Source of the DNA: Methylobacterium sp. Leaf108
GTDB taxonomy: Bacteria; Pseudomonadota; Alphaproteobacteria; Rhizobiales; Beijerinckiaceae
Direction of reading: 5' to 3'
Length of the DNA stretch: 64,000 bases
Assembly (NCBI RefSeq): GCF_001423265.1
Contig: NZ_LMND01000001.1
Location: 374,128 to 438,127, forward strand
Part shown: positions 46,173-55,623 of the stretch, piece after piece
Position numbering within the stretch: position 1 is the first letter of the stretch
Layout: each line of letters starts with the position of its first letter
Program-made: the position numbers and the translations under genes
Notes under the pieces: model-generated
The model's input: the letters and a program-made list of their open reading frames with translations, nothing else
The model's database searches: none
Told to the model about the DNA's origin: nothing

Positions 46173-46979
46173 ATGAAGATCAGGACTGGGTTCGACATTG
46201 CCTTCGAATCGGTTCAACCGACCCCGATGATCCTCGAGCTCAGCGTGCATCCCACGCGGATGCCCGATGTCCTGACGCCGCACGAGATCAGGTTCGATCC
46301 GCCGATCCCTTGGCAGGAATATCGCGACGTCTACGACAACATCTGCACCCGCATCGTCACGCCGCCGGGGCTCCTGACCATCTCGGCCGACTTCACGGTC
46401 CAGGATTCCGGCCTTCCCGACGTCTATGCGCCCTACGCCCAGCAGATCCCGGTGCAGGACCTGCCCCAGGACGTGCTCGTCTACCTCCTCGGCAGCCGCT
46501 ACTGCGACACCGACAAGCTGTCGGAGACGGCCTGGTCCCTGTTCGGAAACGCGCCGATGGGCTGGGGCCGGGTCCAGGCCATCGTCGACTACGTCCACGA
46601 CCGCATCCGCTTCGACTACCTGTGCGCCGACGCCACCCGCACCGCCTGGGACGGCTTCATGCAGCGCCAGGGCGTCTGCCGCGACTTCGCGCATCTGGCG
46701 GTCGCGTTCTGCCGCTGCATGAACATCCCGGCGCGCTACTGCACCGGCTACCTCGGCGACATCGGCGTGCCGCGCGTGCCCGACCCGATGGATTTCTCGG
46801 CCTGGTTCGAGGTCTATCTCGACGGCGGCTGGTACACCTTCGACGCCCGCCACAACACGCCGCGAATCGGGCGCATCCTGATGGCGCGCGGACGCGACGC
46901 CACCGACGTCGCGATCACCACGAACTTCGGCTACGCGCACCTCGCCCGCTTCGAGGTGCATACCGACGAGGTCTATTGA
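46173..46979 (+). CDS. Transglutaminase-like protein, catalytic His position altered
   Basis: A 268-residue member of the transglutaminase-like superfamily, a different branch from its upstream neighbour. The Cys is present (RQGVCRDFAHLAVAFCRC). The position that is His in HAW(F/V)xV motifs is serine here (MDFSAWFEVYLDGGWYTF), while the Asp is in TFDARHN. Either the nearby His of DARHN replaces it or the protein is not a conventional transglutaminase. The ATG at 46173 with AGGTGAG upstream is chosen over 46104. Confidence 0.88.
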   Translation: MKIRTGFDIAFESVQPTPMILELSVHPTRMPDVLTPHEIRFDPPIPWQEYRDVYDNICTRIVTPPGLLTISADFTVQDSGLPDVYAPYAQQIPVQDLPQDVLVYLLGSRYCDTDKLSETAWSLFGNAPMGWGRVQAIVDYVHDRIRFDYLCADATRTAWDGFMQRQGVCRDFAHLAVAFCRCMNIPARYCTGYLGDIGVPRVPDPMDFSAWFEVYLDGGWYTFDARHNTPRIGRILMARGRDATDVAITTNFGYAHLARFEVHTDEVY

Positions 46980-47162
46980 GCGGGGCCGATCCACGACGCC
47001 GTCGGCGGCCTTCGGCCGAAAACCGGAGTCCCTTTCTGCCGCCGATGCTCTAAGACCGAGGGTGACGTCACGAGGGCCGGGCATGGTGTCCGGCCCAGTG
47101 GCCTCGGGGGCGCGGGCCGGATGCCGGCGCCCTGGGGCGCGTCGCTGCCGAGGGATCAGCCC

Positions 47163-48674
<1,512 letters not shown>

Positions 48675-48691
48675 CCGCCCAAAACGCCAGA

Positions 48692-48730
48692 CCGCCCGAG
48701 ACGCCGGCACGGCGCCGGCGTCTCGGGCGG
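48692..48730. terminator. Strong bidirectional hairpin between convergent genes
   Basis: A perfect 17-bp inverted repeat, CCGCCCGAGACGCCGGC and GCCGGCGTCTCGGGCGG, with a five-base loop, sits between the stops of aspA and the debranching enzyme gene. It lacks a direct T-run on the plus strand; on the minus strand GTTTTG follows about ten bases on. It likely insulates both transcripts. Confidence 0.65.
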
Positions 48731-48740
48731 GGCGCGGCGT

Positions 48741-51068
48741 TCACTTCACCACGGAGACCTGGGCGTCGCCGGTACGGCGCAGGACGTTGACGGTGACGTC
48801 GTCGCCGTAGCGCTGCAGGCGCAGGTCGATGCGCGAGTCGCGGATCTTGATGTTGAAGATCGAGACCCCGTCGAGGAAGGCCGGCAGCGTCGGGTTCTTG
48901 AGCCGGATGCGGTTGCGGTCGTGCTGGATCTCCAGGCCGATGCACGCGGCCAGGAACGCGAAGGGAGCCGCTGCCGCCCAGGCCTGCGGCGAGCAGGCGA
49001 CGGGGTAGGAGACGGGCCCGCGCTGGTTGCGCCGCATGAAGCCGCAGAACAATTCCGGCAGCCGCTTCTGGTCCTGGTAGAGCGCCGTGTCGAACATCCC
49101 CTCGAAGATCCGCGAGGCCTGGGGTTTGAGGTCGTAGCGGGCGAGTCCCATCGCGATCAGGGCGTTGTCGTGCGGCCAGATCGAGCCGTTGTGGTACGAC
49201 ATCGGGTTGTAGCGGGCCTCGCCGCGGGCGATGGTGCGCACGCCCCAGCCGTTGAACCCGTCCTTGGACAGGAGCGTGGCGGCCACCCGGCCGGCCCGCT
49301 CCGGCAGGGCGATGCCGGTGAACAGCGCGTGGCCGGCGTTCGACGAGCGCACCGCGCACGGCCGCTTCTCACCGTCCAGCGCCAGGGCGTAGGTGCCGAT
49401 CTCCTCGCTCCAGAACGCCGTGTCGAAGGCCGCGCGCAGGGCCGTCGCCTCGGCCTCGAGGCGGCCGGCGAGGTCGCCGTGCCCGAGCATCGTGGCGAGC
49501 TTGGCCATGCCGTTCTTGGCGGCATAGACGTAGCCCTGCACCTCGCAGAGCGCGATCGGGCCCTTGGCCATCTGGCCGTCGGCGTGGAAGATCGAATCGT
49601 GGCTGTCCTTCCAGCCCTGGTTCTCCAGGCCCTTGTCGGTGTCGCGGGCGTATTCCACGAAGCCGTCGCCGTCGCGGTCGCCGTAGCGGTTCATCCAGTC
49701 GAGGGCGAGTTCGAGGGCCGGCCAGATCGCGGCGATGGTCTCGCGGTCGCCGGTAACGGCGTAGTATTCGGAGGCCAGCATCACGAACAGCGGCGTGCCG
49801 TCGATGGTGCCGTAGTAATGGCGGAACGGCACCTCGCCGAGCATCGCCATCTCGCCGCGCCGGGTCTCGTGCAGGACCTTGCCGGGCTGGGCGTCGGCGG
49901 CGGGGTCGATCGCCTTGGCCTGGGTCGAGGCGAGGTAGCGCAGCACGCCCTTGGCGAAGTTCGGGTCGACCCACAGCGCCATCATCGCGGTGATGATGCC
50001 GTCGCGCCCGAACACGGTGGAGTACCAGGGGATGCCGGCGAACGGATAGATGCCCTCCGGGGTGCGGCTCGCCAGCATATAGAGATCGGCGGTGGCCCGG
50101 CAGGCCGCCTCGTTGAACTGGTCGTTCGAGGAGATGATGGTGGTGATGCCCGCTGTCAGCTGCCTGAGGTCGCGGCGGGAATCGCGGTAGGCGCGCGCGA
50201 AGATCACACCCTCGGCGAGGCCGCGGGGATGGCGCGGGCCGGGGCTGCTGCCGGCGGCCCGCGAGAGGCCGGCGGCGGCGTCCTCGCCCACCTGCTCGGC
50301 GGCCGGGGCGCTGGTGAAGGCGCGGTGGCACTCGAACACGGTGCGCACGAACAGCGAGGCGCGGCCGCCGGGCGCCAGCGTCACCTCGAAGATCGCTTGG
50401 CCCGGGGCGATGTGATGGGGCTTGGGCCCGAAGTGCAGGCTCGTGGTGCGCACCATCTCGTCGAGGCCGACGTAGCGGAACTGGACCTCGGTCTCGCTGG
50501 CCACCTGCACGCTGCGCTTGCCGCGCAACGCGCGGTCCATGCCGCGCACCTCGAACAGGTCGCGGTAGTCGGCGTCGAAGGTCAGGCCGACCCGCAGCTT
50601 GCGGGTGCGCGAATCGTAGTTGCGCAGGCCGATCCGGTCGTAGCACGAGCCCTTGAACAGGAACTTGGTACGCTCGATGGCGATGAGTTCGCGCGGGATC
50701 GTGGTCTCGTCGTGGGCGTCCACCCGGATGTCGGGCGTCGTCATGTCGACGCTGAGCGCGCCGTTGTCGTCCTGCATCACCGAGGACAGCAGCAGCGGGC
50801 GCTGGTCCTCGATCGTGAAGTGCAGGCGCGAGAGGTAGCGCGTGTCCTGGAAATAGAGCCCCTCGGGCCCCGGCAGGACACCGATGTCGCCGTAGCTGTC
50901 GAGAACGGCGAAGGCCTCGCCGTACTTCAGCGAGCGCAGGGGCCGCTCGACCAGCGAGGTCTGCGCCTCGATGTGGTACTGGGGCAGGACCTCGTCGGCG
51001 TCCTGGAACCCCTTGTTCCGCGCGTCCCGCTCCGATTCGGCCGTGGCCGTCACATCGTCTGCCGCCAT
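48741..51068 (-). CDS. Amylo-alpha-1,6-glucosidase-like protein
   Basis: A 775-residue protein of the bacterial glycogen-debranching-like family. An N-terminal beta domain (about 45-270; LYFQDTRYLSRLHF and ELIAIERTKFLFKGSCYD) precedes an (alpha/alpha)6 barrel (about 320-740). The barrel contains AGIPWYSTVFGRDGIITA, DGFVEYARDTDKGLENQGWKDSHDSI and YHNGSIWPHDNALIAMG, the acidic and aromatic motifs expected for alpha-glucan hydrolysis. AGGAGA precedes the ATG at 51068. It lies downstream of a GT4 glycosyltransferase on the same strand, suggesting a shared alpha-glucan or surface-glycan role; classical glg genes are not in view. Confidence 0.9.
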   Translation of the reverse strand: MAADDVTATAESERDARNKGFQDADEVLPQYHIEAQTSLVERPLRSLKYGEAFAVLDSYGDIGVLPGPEGLYFQDTRYLSRLHFTIEDQRPLLLSSVMQDDNGALSVDMTTPDIRVDAHDETTIPRELIAIERTKFLFKGSCYDRIGLRNYDSRTRKLRVGLTFDADYRDLFEVRGMDRALRGKRSVQVASETEVQFRYVGLDEMVRTTSLHFGPKPHHIAPGQAIFEVTLAPGGRASLFVRTVFECHRAFTSAPAAEQVGEDAAAGLSRAAGSSPGPRHPRGLAEGVIFARAYRDSRRDLRQLTAGITTIISSNDQFNEAACRATADLYMLASRTPEGIYPFAGIPWYSTVFGRDGIITAMMALWVDPNFAKGVLRYLASTQAKAIDPAADAQPGKVLHETRRGEMAMLGEVPFRHYYGTIDGTPLFVMLASEYYAVTGDRETIAAIWPALELALDWMNRYGDRDGDGFVEYARDTDKGLENQGWKDSHDSIFHADGQMAKGPIALCEVQGYVYAAKNGMAKLATMLGHGDLAGRLEAEATALRAAFDTAFWSEEIGTYALALDGEKRPCAVRSSNAGHALFTGIALPERAGRVAATLLSKDGFNGWGVRTIARGEARYNPMSYHNGSIWPHDNALIAMGLARYDLKPQASRIFEGMFDTALYQDQKRLPELFCGFMRRNQRGPVSYPVACSPQAWAAAAPFAFLAACIGLEIQHDRNRIRLKNPTLPAFLDGVSIFNIKIRDSRIDLRLQRYGDDVTVNVLRRTGDAQVSVVK

Positions 51069-51122
51069 GCTCGCGCATCTCCTGGACTCGAGGATCCGAT
51101 CCGCCGGTCACGAATCGAACGA

Positions 51123-51151
51123 CCGCCCCGACGCGCCGAGCGTCGGGGCGG
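51123..51151 (-). terminator. Perfect 12-bp hairpin between GT4 and debranching genes
   Basis: CCGCCCCGACGC and GCGTCGGGGCGG flank a GCCGA loop. It lies after the glycosyltransferase stop and 55 bases before the debranching-enzyme start. No T-run follows on the minus strand, so it may attenuate or process rather than fully terminate. Confidence 0.45.
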
Positions 51152-51278
51152 CCTTTGGTTAGGCAGCGTCAGTGAAGCGATCTCGGCCTCTTCGCAACCC
51201 CGCGCCGCGTGGGAAAACACGTGCCGCGTGAGCCGCGTCGCAAGGCGGATGCCGCGTGGGCGGCCGGACCGGGAGCGG

Positions 51279-52418
51279 TCAGGCCGGCATGGCGGCGGCT
51301 GCGGCCAGCGACGGGCGGGCCGAGCCGTTCAGGTCGCCGTAGTGCGGCACGAAAGCCGGCATGCCGTTGGGGACGGTGATCAGGTCCGGCCTGCCGGCGA
51401 GCAGCATCTCGTAGGCGGCGACGTACTTCTTCACCATGCGTTCGGCGGTGAAGTTGCCCTCGAAGTGGCGGCGCACGCCGGCGCGGCTCATGGCCTTGAC
51501 CTTGGCCACCGCGGCGACGGCATCGTCCATCGTATCGCACAGGACGCCGCTGACGCCGTCGGCGATCACTTCCGGCACGGAACCGTTGCGAAACGCGATC
51601 ACCGGGGTGCCCGAGGACATCGCCTCGATCATCACGAGGCCGAAGGGCTCCGGCCAATCGATGGGGAAGGCCAGGGCCAGGGCGTTGCCGAGAAAATCCT
51701 TCTTCTGCTCCTCGTTGATCTCGCCGATGAACTCGACGAGGGGATGATGGATCATCGGCTCGATGACCTCGTCCCAATAATCCTGGTCGGCCTTGTCGAC
51801 CTTGGCCGCGATCTTGAGCGGCGTGCCCGAACGGATCGCCATCTCGATCGCCCGGTCGGGACGCTTCTCGGGCGAGATCCGGCCGAGGAACGCGAGATAG
51901 CCGCCCTTCGCCTCCGGGTAGAAGGTGCAGTTCTCGGGCGGCAGGCCGTGGTGGATGGTGGAGAGCCAGTTCACGGTCTTGGGCATCGGCTCGCGCTGGT
52001 TGTCGGAGATCGACACCAGGGGCATGCCCGTGAACGTGCGGTACACCGGCATGAAGTCCGGCACGTCGAGACGGCCGTGCATCGTGGTCAGGCACTTGTG
52101 GTTCAAGTCTTCGAACATCGGGTACTGAAGCAGATCGATGTGGAAGTGAAGCACATCGAACTCGTGCGCACGCCGCCTGATCTGATGGAGCATCGCGAGA
52201 TGGCTCGCGGTATGGTCCCTGTAGCCGAGGAGACGCAGGCCTTCCGGCGTGCAGGCGGCCAATTTGGCGGACGTTTCCGAATCGCCGCTCGCGAACAGCG
52301 TCACGTCGTGTCCCTGACGCACGAGCTCTTCGGTGATCCAAGACACGACACGCTCGGTGCCGCCGTAGAACTTGGGAGGAACGGCTTCAGAGAGCGGAGC
52401 GATCTGGGCAATGCGCAC
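51279..52418 (-). CDS. GT4 family glycosyltransferase
   Basis: A 379-residue GT-B fold retaining glycosyltransferase. The N-terminal acceptor domain carries the KFYGGTERVVSWITEELVRQGHDV motif, and the C-terminal domain has LGRISPEKRPDRAIE and the EX7E donor signature in PEPFGLVMIEAMSSGTPVIAF. The start is GTG 52418 with AGGAGA six bases upstream; the open frame extends to 52481 but lacks a ribosome site there. The sugar donor is unknown. It precedes the amylo-alpha-1,6-glucosidase-like gene, from which a hairpin separates it. Confidence 0.9.
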   Translation of the reverse strand: MRIAQIAPLSEAVPPKFYGGTERVVSWITEELVRQGHDVTLFASGDSETSAKLAACTPEGLRLLGYRDHTASHLAMLHQIRRRAHEFDVLHFHIDLLQYPMFEDLNHKCLTTMHGRLDVPDFMPVYRTFTGMPLVSISDNQREPMPKTVNWLSTIHHGLPPENCTFYPEAKGGYLAFLGRISPEKRPDRAIEMAIRSGTPLKIAAKVDKADQDYWDEVIEPMIHHPLVEFIGEINEEQKKDFLGNALALAFPIDWPEPFGLVMIEAMSSGTPVIAFRNGSVPEVIADGVSGVLCDTMDDAVAAVAKVKAMSRAGVRRHFEGNFTAERMVKKYVAAYEMLLAGRPDLITVPNGMPAFVPHYGDLNGSARPSLAAAAAMPA

Positions 52419-52792
52419 GAAGTGTCTCCTGTGAGGTCGAATGTTGCGCCGATAAAACGCCACCCGGCCTGAGTGGGACATGAACGAAACCCACGGCCAA
52501 GGTTATGGTTCCGCACTGCACGCGTCCGCCAGGGAATTTTGGTTGTACCTCCGGGATGTCCCCGAAATCCCGCGATTCGCGCGAGCCCTGCGGCCCACCG
52601 CGGGTCGGTGGCGCACCCGGCGTCGGCCGCGCCCATTGAAGGCACGTCCCTTTTCTGTCATACGCCCCTCGCGTCGAACCGCCCGGCCGATCAGGGCTGC
52701 CGTGGCGGTTCGTGCTGCTCCACCAGAAGCATCAATCGAGCGCATCCTCCGATCCTTGCCCGATCGGACGAAATGCGCGTCAGGAGAGCCAA
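52419..52792. promoter_or_regulatory. Leader and promoter region before rpmI
   Basis: About 370 bases between the divergent GT4 gene and rpmI. A weak promoter-like pair, TTGAAG (52636-52641) and CATACG (52659-52664) at 17-base spacing, would give a leader of about 120 bases. infC, which is often directly upstream of rpmI in bacteria, is not present here. I do not see a clear L20-binding structure by eye. Confidence 0.35.
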
Positions 52793-52993
52793 ATGCCCAA
52801 GCTGAAAACCAAGTCGGGCGCCAAGAAGCGCTTCAAGATCACCGGGACCGGCAAGGTCATGTACGCCCAGGCCGGCAAGCGGCACGGGATGATCAAGCGG
52901 ACGACGAAGCAGATCCGCAACCTGCGCGGCACCACCACCCTGTTCGAGGGCGATGCCGCCAACGTGAAGAAGTACTTTTTGCCGAACGGCTGA
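52793..52993 (+). CDS. rpmI: 50S ribosomal protein L35
   Basis: A 66-residue, very basic protein matching L35 throughout: [21 protein letters not shown], then GKRHGM and the C-terminal [28 protein letters not shown] region. CAGGAGAG is the ribosome site, seven bases before ATG 52793. It is co-transcribed with rplT 45 bases downstream. Confidence 0.97.
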
Positions 52994-53038
52994 GAGCCTT
53001 CACCGACAGACTGCTTTTTCTAACCCAGGAGATCTCAC

Positions 53039-53422
53039 ATGGCCCGCGTCAAACGCGGCGTGACCAGTCACGCAAAGCACAAGAAAGTCCTCAAGGCCGC
53101 CAAGGGCTATTACGGCCGGCGCAAGAACACCATCCGCATCGCCAAGCAGGCGGTCGAGAAGGGCATGCAGTATGCCTACCGCGACCGCAAGAACAAGAAG
53201 CGCACGTTCCGCGCCCTCTGGATCCAGCGCCTCAACGCCGCGGTCCGCGAGCACGGCCTGACCTATTCGCGCTTCATCAACGCGCTCCTCAAGGCCGGCA
53301 TCGTCGTCGACCGCAAGGCGCTGTCGGAACTGGCCATCCACGAGCCGGCGAGCTTCGCCGTCGTCGTCGAGAAGGCCAAGGCCGCGATGACCGACACCGC
53401 CCAGACGGCCAAGGCCGCCTGA
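53039..53422 (+). CDS. rplT: 50S ribosomal protein L20
   Basis: A 127-residue basic protein with the L20 landmarks [31 protein letters not shown] and [31 protein letters not shown]20 binds 23S rRNA early in 50S assembly and in several bacteria represses its own operon. GGAGAT precedes the ATG. A strong terminator follows 34 bases after the stop, so pheS has its own promoter or depends on readthrough. Confidence 0.98.
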   Translation: MARVKRGVTSHAKHKKVLKAAKGYYGRRKNTIRIAKQAVEKGMQYAYRDRKNKKRTFRALWIQRLNAAVREHGLTYSRFINALLKAGIVVDRKALSELAIHEPASFAVVVEKAKAAMTDTAQTAKAA

Positions 53423-53456
53423 GGGTCGATCACGACGCACGCGACGTTCGCTTGAG

Positions 53457-53490
53457 AGGCGCGGCCCGACGGGTCGCGCCTTCTCGTTTT
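53457..53490 (+). terminator. Intrinsic terminator after rpmI-rplT
   Basis: A stem AGGCGCGGCCC / GGGTCGCGCCT (11 bp with one G-U) with triloop GAC, followed by TCTCGTTTT. It ends the rpmI-rplT transcript about 80 bases before pheS. Confidence 0.82.
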
Positions 53491-53570
53491 CCGGCGCCGA
53501 TTCGTCTATGGCCCGCGCCAGGAAGCCGTTACCCGTGCCCGACGCCGAGCCCTGAACCGAGTCCTCCCCG

Positions 53571-54653
53571 ATGACCGACCTCGATACCCTCGAAAGCGAT
53601 CTCCTTGGCCGCGTGGCCGCAGCCGCCGACGAGGCCGCCCTCGACGCGGTGCGGGTTGCGGCCGTCGGCAAGAAGGGCTCGGTCTCCGAACTGCTGAAGA
53701 CCCTGGGCGCCATGACCCCGGAGGAGCGCAAGGACCGCGGCCCTCTCATCAACGGGCTGCGCGACCGGGTCCAGTCCGCCATCGGCGCCCGCCGGGAGGC
53801 CCTCGCCGAATCCGCCCTCGAAGCCCGCCTGTCGGCCGAGCGCATCGACGTGACCCTGCCGGTGCGCGAGGCGCCCGAGGCGCGCGGGCGCATCCACCCG
53901 ATCAGCCAAGTCCTCGACGAGGTCACCGCGATCTTCGCCGACATGGGCTTCTCGGTGGCCGAGGGGCCCGACATCGAGACGGACGACTACAACTTCACCG
54001 CGCTCAACTTCCCGCCCGGCCACCCGGCCCGCGAGATGCACGACACCTTCTTCCTGGCCCCCGACCGCAACGGCCAGCGCAAGGTGCTGCGCACCCACAC
54101 CTCGCCGGTGCAGATCCGCACGATGCGCGCGCAGCAGCCGCCGATCCGGGTGATCTGCCCCGGACGCACCTACCGCCACGATTCCGATCAGACCCACACC
54201 CCGATGTTCCATCAGGTCGAGGGGTTGGTGATCGACAAGGCGGCCAACATCGCCAACCTGAAATGGGTGATCGAGGAGTTCTGCCGCGCCTTCTTCGAGG
54301 TCGATGCGGTCACCATGCGCTTCCGGCCGTCGTTCTTCCCGTTCACGGAGCCGTCGGCCGAGGTCGACATCCAATGCTCGCGCAAGGGCGGCGAGATCCG
54401 CTTCGGCGAGGGCACGGACTGGCTCGAGATCCTCGGCTGCGGCATGGTCCATCCCAACGTGCTGAGGAACTGCGGCCTCGACCCCGACGCGGTCCAGGGC
54501 TTCGCCTTCGGCGTCGGGATCGACCGGATCGCGATGCTCAAATACGGCATGCCGGACCTGCGCCCGTTCTTCGAGGCCGACGTGCGCTGGCTGGATCATT
54601 ACGGCTTCCGGCCGTTGGATATCCCGAGCTTGGTGAGTGGGTTGACGGGGTAG
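53571..54653 (+). CDS. pheS: Phenylalanyl-tRNA synthetase alpha subunit
   Basis: The catalytic alpha subunit of the alpha2-beta2 PheRS. The 360-residue protein has an N-terminal coiled-coil (about 1-100) that contacts tRNA-Phe. Class II motif 2 is in [43 protein letters not shown] (from about 176), and motif 3 is [22 protein letters not shown] near the C-terminus. Normally pheT follows directly; here a 19-bp tandem repeat and two extra genes intervene, so the two subunit genes are nearly 1 kb apart. Confidence 0.98.
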   Translation: MTDLDTLESDLLGRVAAAADEAALDAVRVAAVGKKGSVSELLKTLGAMTPEERKDRGPLINGLRDRVQSAIGARREALAESALEARLSAERIDVTLPVREAPEARGRIHPISQVLDEVTAIFADMGFSVAEGPDIETDDYNFTALNFPPGHPAREMHDTFFLAPDRNGQRKVLRTHTSPVQIRTMRAQQPPIRVICPGRTYRHDSDQTHTPMFHQVEGLVIDKAANIANLKWVIEEFCRAFFEVDAVTMRFRPSFFPFTEPSAEVDIQCSRKGGEIRFGEGTDWLEILGCGMVHPNVLRNCGLDPDAVQGFAFGVGIDRIAMLKYGMPDLRPFFEADVRWLDHYGFRPLDIPSLVSGLTG

Positions 54654-54681
54654 TGCGGCCTACGAATTCTCCGGAACTCAG

Positions 54682-54814
54682 ACCTGGATCGAGGACGCAG
54701 ACCTGGATCGAGGACGCAGACCTGGATCGAGGACGCAGACCTGGATCGAGGACGCAGACCTGGATCGAGGACGCAGACCTGGATCGAGAGCGCAGACCTG
54801 GATCGAGGACGCGA
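54682..54814. repeat. 19-bp tandem repeat, seven copies
   Basis: Seven direct copies of the unit ACCTGGATCGAGGACGCAG start at 54682, 54701, 54720, 54739, 54758, 54777 and 54796. The sixth reads GAGAGCGCAG in its second half, and the last is incomplete at its end. The unit length is not a multiple of three and no gene spans it. It lies 28 bases after pheS and 46 bases before the next gene. Such arrays expand and shrink by slippage and would change the spacing in a pheS-pheT transcript. Confidence 0.97.
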
Positions 54815-54860
54815 CGGCGTTCGCGTTTTGCCGGGTTTGCATAAACCAATGGAGGCTTCG

Positions 54861-55145
54861 ATGACCGACAAGGAAATCCAGGAGGTCGTGTTCTCCGTCC
54901 TCAAAAGCCGGGTGCCGGAAGCCGAATTTCAGGGTGCCGACGTTCGTTCGGACATCGATTTCGACGGCGAGTCCATCATTCGGGTCACCGCCCGATACGA
55001 ACGCAGGCCGGCTGAGCGCCGCGAAGCCTTGATCGGTGCGATTCACGATCTTAGGGACGCGCTGATCGCGAAGGGCGAAGAACGCTTCGTCTTCCTCACG
55101 AACCAGGTCGCCAGCGAGCGGCAATCTGAGCCGGACCTCGATTAA
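54861..55145 (+). CDS. Small unknown protein, possible partner of the HEPN protein
   Basis: A 94-residue acidic protein, ATG 54861 with GGAGG five bases upstream. The predicted order is an N-terminal helix (DKEIQEVVFSVLKSRV), two strands around DIDFDGESIIRVTARY, and a C-terminal helix (EALIGAIHDLRDALIAKGEE) with a charged tail. It lacks the GSxR and paired Asp of a nucleotidyltransferase, so it is not an ordinary MNT antitoxin. The four-base gap to the HEPN gene indicates coupled translation, and I infer a neutralising partner. I do not recognise the family. Confidence 0.75.
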   Translation: MTDKEIQEVVFSVLKSRVPEAEFQGADVRSDIDFDGESIIRVTARYERRPAERREALIGAIHDLRDALIAKGEERFVFLTNQVASERQSEPDLD

Positions 55146-55149
55146 GGCA

Positions 55150-55623
55150 ATGGGCACCTATGTTGAACGCCTCCTGGATCTGGCCGATGCACTGATCGAC
55201 CAGCATCCGCGTAGTTCCGGGGTCAAACGACGGGCGGTCAGCACCGCCTACTACGCTGCCTTTCATGCTCTGATGAAGGCATCTGCCGATGCGCTTCTGC
55301 CGGAGGGTAGCCGGGACACCGCGGAATACGAACGCGTTTATCGCGCGCTCGATCATGGTTCGATGAAGAACGCCTTCCAGGCGGCCGGGAGCCCGCTGCG
55401 GCAGGACAACAGGCTCAGCAGGATCGGTGAATTGATTGTCCCTCTGCAGAGCGCCAGAATGCAAGCCGACTACGCCCCTCCCAGGGCCAACTTCTACGAG
55501 GACGATCAGGCGCGAGATCTCGTCGGTCAAGCGAGAGAAATCGTTTCCAAGCTCGACGCCCTCCCGGTCGAAACAAGACTGGTTCTCGCCATCCATCTGA
55601 TCTTCAAAGACAGAAGCAAATGA
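55150..55623 (+). CDS. HEPN domain protein, candidate toxin
   Basis: A 157-residue helical protein with the HEPN signature [19 protein letters not shown] (residues 27-45). A second segment ERVYRALDH gives R62-(six residues)-H69, matching the RX4-6H motif used as an RNase site in many HEPN toxins, although its placement in the fold needs checking. Some HEPN proteins only bind nucleotides or act as adaptors. It starts four bases after the small partner gene, and its stop overlaps the pheT start (ATGA at 55620-55623), tying its translation to pheT. Confidence 0.85.
   Translation: MGTYVERLLDLADALIDQHPRSSGVKRRAVSTAYYAAFHALMKASADALLPEGSRDTAEYERVYRALDHGSMKNAFQAAGSPLRQDNRLSRIGELIVPLQSARMQADYAPPRANFYEDDQARDLVGQAREIVSKLDALPVETRLVLAIHLIFKDRSK

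Noticed and set aside
48921..52472. Over 1100-codon plus-strand open frame opposite the debranching enzyme and GT4 genes
   Set aside because: Shadow frame; both minus-strand proteins have family motifs throughout and good ribosome sites.
54682..54814. Tandem repeats considered as a CRISPR array
   Set aside because: The copies are contiguous 19-mers with no spacers and no cas genes nearby.
54599..54904. Minus-strand open frames across the tandem repeat giving repeated Arg/Ser/Gln peptides
   Set aside because: The 19-bp unit shifts frame every copy, so the peptides are artefacts of the repeat; no ribosome site.
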